Origin: Clostridia bacterium
Lineage (GTDB): Bacteria; Bacillota; Clostridia; Christensenellales; UBA1242
Direction: 5' to 3'
DNA length: 9,130 nt
Assembly: GCA_017539765.1 (NCBI GenBank)
Contig: JAFYCH010000045.1
Coordinates: forward strand, 1 to 9,130
Shown: positions 1 through 5,350 of the stretch, piece by piece
Numbering within the stretch: the first letter of the stretch is position 1
How the letters are laid out: every line of letters begins with the position of its first letter
The notes under the pieces: generated by a model
Told to the model about the DNA's origin: nothing
Seen by the model: the letters and a program-made list of their open reading frames with translations, nothing else
Databases searched by the model: none
Made by a program: the position numbers and the translations under genes

Positions 1-231
1 ATGGTACAAAAAAGAGAAAAGAATGGTGAAAAATTAAGTGGAACTTTAAGAAAGGAAGCTGAAATGTGCAGGAAAGTGTTACCTTTTTTGTATAAAACAA
101 TGACAATAGACAGTGAAGTAACTTCTGAAGACAGAAAAAGAATTGAAGACGAACTTAAGGAAGTTAATATCAGCAATAGTTGTTTAGACAGAGACAAAGC
201 GGTTGTAAGCGAAGAGAATATGTCTTTGTAA
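1..231 (+). CDS. Small charged hypothetical protein (76 aa as read, possibly 5'-truncated)
   Basis: This open frame begins with ATG at the very first base of the window and ends at TAA 229-231. Because nothing upstream is visible, the ATG may be internal and the real protein may be longer. The product is hydrophilic and rich in Lys and Glu, with no membrane segment or signal peptide. The middle (about residues 19-55) looks helical, with charged heptad-like runs and the stretch RKRIEDELKEV. It contains two cysteines (23 and 60) with no paired metal motif. I do not recognise a family. The frame ends directly before a good terminator at 250-280, which supports it being the real end of a transcript and the gene being genuine rather than a chance frame. 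Confidence 0.5.
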   Translation: MVQKREKNGEKLSGTLRKEAEMCRKVLPFLYKTMTIDSEVTSEDRKRIEDELKEVNISNSCLDRDKAVVSEENMSL

Positions 232-249
232 AATTATTTAAAGCTTATT

Positions 250-280
250 AAACAATCAGTATTTTACTGATTGTTTTTGT
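250..280 (+). terminator. Intrinsic terminator after the 1-231 gene
   Basis: An 11-bp perfect hairpin: AAACAATCAGT (250-260) pairs with ACTGATTGTTT (266-276) around a 5-nt ATTTT loop, and it runs into a T-rich tail to about 280. It separates the first gene from the HIT/Nudix operon. Confidence 0.85.
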
Positions 281-305
281 ATTTTTACAATTATTTTGAT
301 ATAAT
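277..305 (+). promoter_or_regulatory. Promoter for the HIT/Nudix operon (extended -10)
   Basis: A consensus TATAAT at 300-305 is preceded by TG at 297-298, making an extended -10. A weak -35 (TTGTAT, 277-282) sits 17 bp upstream and overlaps the tail of the previous terminator. The predicted transcription start near 311-313 falls on the GGGAG ribosome binding site (311-315), so the mRNA leader would be only about 8-10 nt. Confidence 0.65.
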
Positions 306-320
306 TAAAAGGGAGTAAAT

Positions 321-827
321 ATGGAATATTCAAAAGAAATTATTGAAAAGTATTATGATTATTCACCAAAAGATTTGGTCGACGCTGGCATTTGTCCAAC
401 TTGTTTTGACAGGGCAACTGGCGGTCATGTTTTTGGAGATGACAGCAAAAATAGAATTTATGAAGATGCTGATATTGATTGTTTGTTTGTGGGCAATCCA
501 CGTGCGGACGGTCATGCAATAATTTCTACAAAACAGCATTTTCACGATATGTCAGAAGCAACAGATGAAATAAACAAAAAGATTGTTTGTTTTACAAAAC
601 AACTTATGCTTGCCATAAAAGAAGTGTTTGGCTGTGAAAGAGTATATTTTTGCACAATGAGCGATGGCCCAATGAATCATTATCACGTGCAACTTATTCC
701 ACGCTATGCTTTTGAGGAGCGTGGTTCAAGAAATTTTGTTAAGCCAAGAAAAGAATATGTGTACGACAAAGAAAAATTAGAAAAAGTAAAAAACATTATT
801 GAAAATTTTGCAAAAAATTACAAATAG
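321..827 (+). CDS. HIT-family nucleotide hydrolase/transferase, HxHxQ variant
   Basis: A 168-residue cytosolic protein of the histidine-triad superfamily, whose members bind nucleotides and hydrolyse or transfer nucleotidyl groups through a catalytic histidine. The N-terminal sheet carries the typical stretch NPRADGHAIIS (59-69) followed by the KQHFHDM turn. The active-site motif is H120-Y-H122-V-Q124-LIP. The third position is Gln rather than His, which is the form known from the GalT/Ap4A-phosphorylase branch, while the short length resembles Hint/Fhit proteins. C25 and C28 (CPTC) form a likely half of a zinc site. The start is supported by GGGAG 6 nt upstream of ATG 321. It heads an operon with a Nudix hydrolase 26 nt downstream, which suggests a shared role in dinucleoside polyphosphate or nucleotide housekeeping (inference). 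The exact substrate cannot be read from sequence. Family assignment is secure, function is not. Confidence 0.88.
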   Translation: MEYSKEIIEKYYDYSPKDLVDAGICPTCFDRATGGHVFGDDSKNRIYEDADIDCLFVGNPRADGHAIISTKQHFHDMSEATDEINKKIVCFTKQLMLAIKEVFGCERVYFCTMSDGPMNHYHVQLIPRYAFEERGSRNFVKPRKEYVYDKEKLEKVKNIIENFAKNYK

Positions 828-853
828 TGATAAAATTAAATAGGGTGAATAAT

Positions 854-1432
854 ATGAAAGTAAGAGTTTTTTTAGGTAAAGAAAAAGTATTTGCAAACGA
901 CTTTGAAAGCATGGAAGATGCAGAACAAAATTTGCAAAAATATTTGTTAGAAAAAGGTTATGACAAAGATGATTTAAAGGTTGAAGAAATTGCTGACACA
1001 CACAAAAAGTATCATCTTGCAAAAGAGAATTTAACTTACACTTTGATTAAGCACATAGAAGTTGTTGCCGCAATTCTTATTGTAGATGGAAAAGTATTTT
1101 CTACTCAACGTGGTTATGGGGAGTTTAAGGACGGTTGGGAGTTTCCAGGCGGAAAGATGGAACCGGGCGAAACAATGCAACAGGCACTTGAAAGAGAACT
1201 TAGGGAAGAACTTGCTTTTAAGGCAAAGTGCACTGACTTAATTAAAACAATTGAATATACATATCCAAAATTTCATTTAACAATGCATTGCATCAAAACA
1301 GAAATTGTAGAAGGCAAGCCAAATCTTCTTGAGCACGAAGCAGCAATTTGGGTAGATAAAGCAGGTATAGACAAAGTCAACTGGCTTCCTGCAGATCTTG
1401 AAGTTGTTGAAGAAGTTAAAAAGATGTTATAA
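854..1432 (+). CDS. Nudix hydrolase, MutT / CTP-pyrophosphohydrolase-like, with N-terminal extension
   Basis: A 192-residue protein ending in a MutT-type Nudix domain, which hydrolyses nucleoside triphosphates or other X-linked diphosphates to a monophosphate and pyrophosphate. The Nudix box runs from G100 through E106 to R114-E115-L-R-E118-E119, so the metal-binding glutamates are intact. The usual Gly near the box end is Ala (A121). The N-terminal strand VVAAILIVDGKV (70-81), the stretch GWEFPGGKMEPGE, the later LLEHEAAIWV and the C-terminal WLPADLEVVEEV all fit the MutT subgroup. Residues 1-60 form an extra charged segment not present in short MutT proteins of about 130 residues. I chose ATG 854 because TAGGGTG (841-847) lies at good spacing. 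A longer GTG reading from 827, overlapping the HIT stop by one base, is possible but lacks a ribosome site. It is the second gene of the HIT operon. The substrate is unknown; 8-oxo-dGTP or modified CTP are reasonable family guesses. Confidence 0.9.
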   Translation: MKVRVFLGKEKVFANDFESMEDAEQNLQKYLLEKGYDKDDLKVEEIADTHKKYHLAKENLTYTLIKHIEVVAAILIVDGKVFSTQRGYGEFKDGWEFPGGKMEPGETMQQALERELREELAFKAKCTDLIKTIEYTYPKFHLTMHCIKTEIVEGKPNLLEHEAAIWVDKAGIDKVNWLPADLEVVEEVKKML

Positions 1433-1448
1433 TAATTTAATAAAAAAG

Positions 1449-1472
1449 AGTTCTCTTTTGAGAACTTTTTTT
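1449..1472 (+). terminator. Intrinsic terminator of the HIT/Nudix operon
   Basis: AGTTCTC (1449-1455) pairs with GAGAACT (1460-1466) around a TTTT loop and is followed by a run of T to 1472. It lies 17 nt after the Nudix stop codon. Confidence 0.85.
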
Positions 1473-1540
1473 GTGCAGATGGGCTTAATGCAATTATAAA
1501 AATTTTATAAAATTTACAGTTTTTTTAACAAAAATGCATA

Positions 1541-1567
1541 AAAAAATCGCTTTTTTTGCGATTTTTT
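1541..1567. terminator. Bidirectional terminator between convergent genes, overlapping a stop codon
   Basis: AAAAAATCGC (1541-1550) pairs with GCGATTTTTT (1558-1567) around seven T. It has a T-run on either strand, so it can work both ways. On the minus strand it directly follows the glycosidase-like gene, and the stop codon (1566-1568) is part of the stem. Confidence 0.8.
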
Positions 1568-2426
1568 ATTTATTTTTTAAATTTTTCCATGTTTTTATGT
1601 TATGAATTGCAATGCCAAAGTCGCTTGGAATTTCCTTTCTTACCTTATTTATTTCGGTTATCATATATTCTTTGCCTTCTTCTAGAAACGAAACATTGTC
1701 GCCTTCTTCGCTGTAAGTTTCGGCACAAAGAAAAAGTGTTTTTTTGTTTTGCTTTGCATAGGCAATTTCTTCTTTTGATACGTCAATCATTTTTTCTGCT
1801 GTGTCTCTATAACTCATCACAAATGTTCGGTTTGCATAATCCAAAACAAATTTGTAAGTTTCTTTTGTTTTTCCGTCAAACGTAATTTGGTCGTCAAGCC
1901 AAAATGGTATATCATAATCAAAACAGATGTTAGGGTAGGTTGTTTTGTTTGTTTTGATTAACTCCACAAGTTTAAGTAAATATGTTGTACGGTTTGCTTC
2001 AAAGTCATCAAATTGGTGTGGTTCAATGTCAAGATGCACACCTGCAAGAATATTGTTATTATCATTTTGAAACTGAATATATTTTTCAACAAGTGCATCA
2101 AGTCCTGTTCTATCAAGTAGCCATTCTTTTTCACCTGCAAGCAAATATGTTTTTATGTTTTTCTTTTTCGCTTTTTGTGCAAGGTCTATAAAATTGCTGT
2201 CTAGGTTGTAGTTGCAATAATAAATTTCCGTAACATTATTTTTGCTTGCAAAAGTGATATATTCATCTATATTTAACTCTTTGCTCCACCACCAAGTGCC
2301 AAGACTGGCTTTTGACTTTGCTGGGCTAGAGAAAAACAATAAAACAAAAAATATTCCAATAATACTGATTAAAAATAATATTAATTTTCCAAAAAGTTTT
2401 GATCTAAACATTTTAAATAAAAACAT
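1566..2426 (-). CDS. Membrane-anchored TIM-barrel glycosidase-like protein
   Basis: A 286-residue protein with a basic N-terminus and one strong hydrophobic segment (about 14-33), followed by SKA-S (38-41), a possible signal peptidase I site. It is therefore either secreted or anchored with the rest outside the cell. The remainder alternates strands and helices as in a (beta/alpha)8 barrel: WWW motif at 45-47, VTEIYYCNY (65-73), IKTYLLAG (91-98), GVHLDIEPH (129-137), NICFDYDIPFW (166-176), TFVMSYRD (201-208), KTLFLCAET (229-237) and FGIAIHNIKTW (270-280). The D133-x-E135 pair at a strand end resembles the catalytic DxE of glycoside hydrolases such as the GH18 group, so an acid residue role for E135 is plausible but inferred. 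Start choice: AGGTGA (2431-2436) precedes ATG at 2426. It is a single gene with its own promoter and a terminator overlapping its stop. Specific activity (cell wall or polysaccharide) is unknown. Confidence 0.72.
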   Translation of the reverse strand: MFLFKMFRSKLFGKLILFLISIIGIFFVLLFFSSPAKSKASLGTWWWSKELNIDEYITFASKNNVTEIYYCNYNLDSNFIDLAQKAKKKNIKTYLLAGEKEWLLDRTGLDALVEKYIQFQNDNNNILAGVHLDIEPHQFDDFEANRTTYLLKLVELIKTNKTTYPNICFDYDIPFWLDDQITFDGKTKETYKFVLDYANRTFVMSYRDTAEKMIDVSKEEIAYAKQNKKTLFLCAETYSEEGDNVSFLEEGKEYMITEINKVRKEIPSDFGIAIHNIKTWKNLKNK

Positions 2427-2442
2427 AATATCACCTATTCAA

Positions 2443-2471
2443 ATTATAACTTAAGTCAATAGTTTAGTCAA
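2443..2471 (-). promoter_or_regulatory. Promoter of the glycosidase-like gene
   Basis: On the minus strand TTGACT (2471-2466) and TATAAT (2448-2443) are separated by exactly 17 bp. The predicted start near 2436-2438 coincides with the first base of the AGGTGA ribosome site, giving a leader of only about 10-12 nt. A second TTGACT lies between the two boxes (2459-2454) and is too close to the -10 to serve as a -35. Confidence 0.8.
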
Positions 2472-2515
2472 GTTTTAAATTTTTTGCTAAAAATTAAATT
2501 TTACCATTTATCGTT

Positions 2516-2543
2516 TTGAAAATTTTGTAAAATGATTTATAAT
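2516..2543 (+). promoter_or_regulatory. Promoter of the small membrane protein gene
   Basis: TTGAAA (2516-2521), 16-bp spacer, TATAAT (2538-2543). The predicted start near 2550 abuts the strong ribosome site GGAGGGG (2551-2557), so the leader is about 13 nt. It is divergent from the minus-strand promoter at 2443-2471, with 44 bp between the two -35 boxes. Confidence 0.75.
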
Positions 2544-2562
2544 AAATTGTGGAGGGGATAAA

Positions 2563-3024
2563 ATGAAAAAATCAAAACAAAAAAATATGTTAGATGTTCT
2601 TTTGATAGGTCTTGCTGTTTTGTTTGGTGCATTGACACTCATCATGATGGCTACACCAGGTCTTATCATCAAATTTGGTCTTACGGCAGAGTGGACAGTG
2701 TATGAGTTACTTAACTATGGTGACACAACAAGACTTGGTATTCTGCTTGCACTCATTTTTGCAATTTGTTTTGTGGTATGTGCTGTTTTGCTTATACTTC
2801 TTAAACTTCTTGGCAAAAATCTTAAAGCAGAAGGATTGGTTGCTGTTTGTGCTGCTGGTCTTGAAATTGCAGCCGCTGTACTATTTTTCTTGGCTAAACC
2901 ACTTGTAGGAGAAGGTAATAACGCTTATGCTTCTCTTGGAATTGGAGCAATACTTGCGGGTGTCTTTGCAATTTTGGGGGCTTGTGCACTTGTTGCTAGC
3001 ACAGTCAAAAAACTTGTAAAGTAA
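2563..3024 (+). CDS. Small four-helix integral membrane protein, unknown function
   Basis: A 153-residue hydrophobic protein with a lysine-rich cytosolic N-terminus (KKSKQK) and four predicted membrane segments at about 9-36, 57-83, 90-112 and 121-146. The loop between the first two (residues 37-56, with NYGDTTR) and the one after the third (AKPLVGEGNNA, 111-121) are polar. The C-terminus is short and basic. An even number of helices with a basic N-terminus and a basic C-terminus predicts both ends in the cytosol. No catalytic or transport motif is visible and I do not recognise the family. It has a strong ribosome site (GGAGGGG) and is bracketed by its own promoter and terminator, so it appears to be a monocistronic gene. 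Its expression is probably good, judging by these signals. Confidence 0.82.
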   Translation: MKKSKQKNMLDVLLIGLAVLFGALTLIMMATPGLIIKFGLTAEWTVYELLNYGDTTRLGILLALIFAICFVVCAVLLILLKLLGKNLKAEGLVAVCAAGLEIAAAVLFFLAKPLVGEGNNAYASLGIGAILAGVFAILGACALVASTVKKLVK

Positions 3025-3044
3025 TATGATTGCATATAAAAATT

Positions 3045-3070
3045 CAACCATCTTGTATGGTTGTTTTTTT
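3045..3070 (+). terminator. Intrinsic terminator of the small membrane protein gene
   Basis: CAACCAT (3045-3051) pairs with ATGGTTG (3057-3063) around CTTGT and is followed by seven T (3064-3070). Confidence 0.88.
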
Positions 3071-3103
3071 ATTATATATACAAAATTCACCAAATCAATT
3101 TTC

Positions 3104-3132
3104 TTGAAAACATGACATAATTATGATAGAAT
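3104..3132 (+). promoter_or_regulatory. Promoter of the P-loop gene, almost abutting its start codon
   Basis: TTGAAA (3104-3109), 17-bp spacer, TAGAAT (3127-3132) with TG at 3124-3125 (extended -10). The predicted start falls at about 3138-3140, on the ATG itself. A second extended -10-like element, TGACATAAT (3113-3121), lies upstream without a clear -35. If that one is used the leader would be about 11 nt and would include AAAGG (3133-3137). Confidence 0.6.
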
Positions 3133-3138
3133 AAAGGT

Positions 3139-3672
3139 ATGGAATATAAAGGAAAGAAATTTGATGCCATTGTGGCAACACCCGCTTGCGGAAAATCTTA
3201 TTTGTGTGACAAATATCCTGAGAAATTTGTAGATGTTGATGAAGTGCGTTTAAGATGCAAATATGTTGTGCCAGAAGACATAACTCGTGCAGAACTTGAA
3301 AGAACAAAGGGTAATAGAACTTTTAAAAAAAGAAAAGATGGCGACTATTGGCAAAAAATGTATGAAAAACTTGACGAGTATGTAAAAGTAGGCAAAATTT
3401 TGATTGTTGCACCACATCCAGAATCAGTAGATTATCTTGTGAAAAACAACATAAAGTTTGCATTTGTTTATCAAAGTAAAGACATGAAAACAGAAATGGA
3501 AAAAAGAATGAGAAAACGTGGAAATTCAGAAGACCTTATCAAAGAATTTTCTGATTTATTCGATTATTATTACAAAAAAAATTCAACAGAGAATCAATCT
3601 GTTGTTCATTACGAGATTGGACCAGATGAGTATCTTGAAGATGTTTTAAAAAAATTTGATTGCAAAATTTGA
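3139..3672 (+). CDS. P-loop kinase-like protein
   Basis: A 177-residue soluble protein with an N-terminal Walker A-type loop, ATPACGKS (13-20), placed right after the first beta strand (FDAIVA), as in small nucleotide or nucleoside kinases. The canonical first Gly of the loop is Ala (A13), while G18-K19-S20 are kept. A D-V-D-E pattern (32-35) follows a second strand, KILIVAPHP (86-94) is a third strand, and a basic helix EKRMRKRGN (121-129) could be a lid supplying arginines to the phosphates. This layout resembles adenylate-kinase-like and phage deoxynucleotide-kinase-like proteins, but the substrate is not readable and protein or RNA-end kinases are also possible. The start is forced: the only earlier signal is AAAGG at 3133-3137, and no in-frame ATG follows before the Walker loop. 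TGA is its stop codon. It is followed at 32 nt by a membrane protein gene, probably on the same transcript. Confidence 0.75.
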   Translation: MEYKGKKFDAIVATPACGKSYLCDKYPEKFVDVDEVRLRCKYVVPEDITRAELERTKGNRTFKKRKDGDYWQKMYEKLDEYVKVGKILIVAPHPESVDYLVKNNIKFAFVYQSKDMKTEMEKRMRKRGNSEDLIKEFSDLFDYYYKKNSTENQSVVHYEIGPDEYLEDVLKKFDCKI

Positions 3673-3704
3673 CCAATAAAAATATATTTACAAAGGAAGA
3701 ATAT

Positions 3705-4430
3705 ATGGCTTATATTTTATGCTTGATTGCACTTTATGTGTGCAGTATTTTGATTGTTATTTTTATGCATAAATTCAAAAACACAAGACTGACAAATTTG
3801 ATTTTTTGTTTATCTGTTTTTGTGATTTATATAATTTGTGTAATTATTGTTTATTTAAAAGCAGGCTTTAACGATTGGAACTTTCAAAATTCTTTGCCAG
3901 TTGCAAATGTCAGCCCGTTTATGTTTTTTGTTGTTCCACTATATTTTGTTTTACCAAAGAAAGCCAAAAGTTATTTTATGTTACTTATTGCGTTGCTGTC
4001 GGTTGGAATGTTTTTGTCACCAACTTTCAGTTGCATATTCAATGCCATGAGGAACTATAAATTTCATGTATCATTTATGCTAGATTATGTGGCACACTTT
4101 GCACTTTGCTTGTGGGGAGTGTATATAATCAAATCAAAACAAGCTGAGCTTAAAATTAAAGATAGTATATTCAGCGGAAGCATTATTGTTTGTGTGGCAA
4201 TTGTGATGCTTATCATAAATATTATTTTTGACACAGCGTTTTTCGGTTTGAACCTAAATGGCAAGCACAGCATTTACAATATGGTTTTGGTTTCTAATTC
4301 ATATCTATCAGCACTTTTATATTTTGTTGGATTAATTTTTGTTTTGATTATGGGCTTTTTATTTCACAAAGTTTTAAATTTAAAAAGAAACAAAAAAGAC
4401 AACACAGAAGGCATAAAAAAAGAACTTTAA
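3705..4430 (+). CDS. Multi-spanning membrane protein, possibly YwaF/TIGR02206-like
   Basis: A 241-residue integral membrane protein with about six or seven helices at roughly 2-21, 29-51, 67-84, 89-112, 122-142, 156-177 and 199-221, and a highly charged cytosolic tail (LKRNKKDNTEGIKKEL). Short polar motifs inside the membrane region, such as SLPVANVSPF (63-72) and the H121...D127...H131 trio, are the only candidates for functional residues. The overall plan is reminiscent of the YwaF/TIGR02206 membrane proteins of Gram-positives, whose function is unknown, but this is a weak match by eye. ATG 3705 is preferred because AAAGGAAG (3692-3699) lies at ideal spacing. A longer TTG start at 3660 would overlap the kinase-like gene and add a non-hydrophobic leader. 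There is no terminator or clear promoter between the two genes, so they are likely co-transcribed. Confidence 0.75.
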   Translation: MAYILCLIALYVCSILIVIFMHKFKNTRLTNLIFCLSVFVIYIICVIIVYLKAGFNDWNFQNSLPVANVSPFMFFVVPLYFVLPKKAKSYFMLLIALLSVGMFLSPTFSCIFNAMRNYKFHVSFMLDYVAHFALCLWGVYIIKSKQAELKIKDSIFSGSIIVCVAIVMLIINIIFDTAFFGLNLNGKHSIYNMVLVSNSYLSALLYFVGLIFVLIMGFLFHKVLNLKRNKKDNTEGIKKEL

Positions 4431-4450
4431 AATAAGTTCTTTTCTTTTTT
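4418..4450. terminator. Bidirectional terminator between convergent genes, overlapping a stop codon
   Basis: AAAAGAACTT (4418-4427) pairs with AAGTTCTTTT (4434-4443) around TAAAAT. A T-rich tail (4440-4450) serves the plus strand and the A-run at 4415-4421 serves the minus strand. The stem takes in the last codons of the plus-strand membrane protein, whose TAA (4428-4430) lies in the loop. The minus-strand peptidase ends at 4452, two bases beyond it. Confidence 0.8.
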
Positions 4451-4451
4451 A

Positions 4452-5231
4452 TTATAAAACATTTTCTTGTACTTGTTCTTTTTTGGTATAGTAAGTTTTT
4501 TGTGGCATCTCAAGCATAGTTTCGACTTTTCTGTATGTGTTTAGCCATTGTTTATAAACAAGTATTTCGTGCTCTGTATGCTCTCCGCAATAGCCAACAC
4601 TAAGGTTTGCTCCGCAAATATTGTCACACAAAACAACAATGTCTGTCTTTGACTTTCTGCCTGCATTTGTGAAACCAAGGTTTCTGTACAAATGATTTTT
4701 AAAGTTGTTTGTTACAGGAATGTCATAGCATTTATAGTCTGTTGCATTTTTTCTGTCGAATTGAAGCATGAAACTGTGCTCGTTTATTTCTTTAAAAAGT
4801 TCAGGGTATTCGTTTTTGAGATAGTTTGCACCAATTTGGCCATGTTCTTCGCCGTCCAAAATCAAAATTGAGTGACCGCTGTTTCTGAGAAGATAGAGCA
4901 TTGCGCAACCTGCTCTGTCATCTGCACCAATACCTGTAAGAGAAAGTGGATTGCTGTTGTAATATCTTCCAAACATATAGTCAAGTCTTTGTGGTGTTGA
5001 CAAAAGTTCTGGCATATAGTGTTTGTCCCAAACAGTGTCTGCGTGTGCAACAAGCAAAACTTTGTCATCTCTTGTGCCAGGAATATATACAAATCTTCTC
5101 ATTCCACCGCCGTCATATTTTTGTGCGTTTGGAAGCACTGCAAAAGCATCTATGACATCGTCAGAAGACTTTACTGTCATAGATAAAAAGTTTTCGAGTG
5201 CAGTTCTTGCTTTTTTGTCATCATTAAACAT
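4452..5231 (-). CDS. Cytosolic zinc peptidase/deacylase of the M20/M28 type
   Basis: A 259-residue protein with the ordered metal motifs of co-catalytic zinc exopeptidases: LLVAHADTVW (H63, D65), GIGADDRAG (D104 as probable bridging ligand), LDGEEHG (E128 as general base, E129 as ligand), QFDR (D159) and a late GEHTEHE (H218 or H221). All expected positions are filled, so it should be catalytic. It has no signal peptide, so it acts in the cytosol, probably removing N-terminal residues from small peptides or deacylating amino acids. The substrate is not predictable. At 259 residues it is short for M20 enzymes (about 370-450), with no room for the lid or dimerisation domain, so a compact M28/M42-like core fits better. 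The start has no Shine-Dalgarno: the minus-strand bases between the -10 box and ATG are only ATTTATGT. The next in-frame ATG (codon 18) also lacks one. The C-terminal tail (KTYYTKKEQVQENVL) is polar. Confidence 0.82.
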   Translation of the reverse strand: MFNDDKKARTALENFLSMTVKSSDDVIDAFAVLPNAQKYDGGGMRRFVYIPGTRDDKVLLVAHADTVWDKHYMPELLSTPQRLDYMFGRYYNSNPLSLTGIGADDRAGCAMLYLLRNSGHSILILDGEEHGQIGANYLKNEYPELFKEINEHSFMLQFDRKNATDYKCYDIPVTNNFKNHLYRNLGFTNAGRKSKTDIVVLCDNICGANLSVGYCGEHTEHEILVYKQWLNTYRKVETMLEMPQKTYYTKKEQVQENVL

Positions 5232-5239
5232 ACATAAAT

Positions 5240-5268
5240 ATTATATATAAAATTGCATTTTAAGTCAA
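5240..5268 (-). promoter_or_regulatory. Promoter of the zinc peptidase gene, predicting a leaderless mRNA
   Basis: On the minus strand TTGACT (5268-5263), exactly 17 bp, TATAAT (5245-5240). Only eight bases separate the -10 from the ATG at 5231-5229, so the start of transcription (about 5233) lies within two or three bases of the start codon. No purine-rich ribosome site exists in between. Confidence 0.75.
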
Positions 5269-5315
5269 TATTCATTTTTATTTTCGCATAAATATATTTC
5301 AATACAAAAAAATTA

Positions 5316-5344
5316 TTGACAAACTTTTGTTTTTGAACTAAAAT
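5316..5344 (+). promoter_or_regulatory. Promoter of the T-box/thrS unit
   Basis: A perfect -35 TTGACA (5316-5321), 17-bp spacer, TAAAAT (5339-5344). Transcription should start near 5351, just before the T-box leader. Confidence 0.82.
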
Positions 5345-5350
5345 CAAAAT

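Noticed and set aside
827..853. GTG start at 827 for the Nudix gene, overlapping the HIT stop by one base
   Set aside because: TAGGGTG at 841-847 is well placed for ATG 854, and the nine extra residues have no ribosome site of their own.
1556..2454. Plus-strand open frames opposite the glycosidase-like gene (for example 1556-1885 and 1982-2191)
   Set aside because: They have low-complexity Phe/Leu/Cys-rich translations, no ribosome sites, and lie entirely antisense to a coherent protein gene.
2450..2472. Two GTCAA copies as a possible operator repeat
   Set aside because: One is the -35 box of the minus-strand promoter, and the other is a near copy in AT-rich DNA with no symmetry. The same TTGACTTAA string at 5260-5268 is likewise just a -35 with AT-rich flank.
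3061..3090. AT-rich stretch (attatatataca) as a possible promoter or origin element
   Set aside because: It follows a terminator directly, and there is no -35 partner or repeated box, so simple AT-richness explains it.
3660..3704. TTG start at 3660 for the membrane protein, overlapping the kinase-like gene
   Set aside because: AAAGGAAG (3692-3699) is ideally placed for ATG 3705, and the hydrophobic first helix begins right after that ATG.
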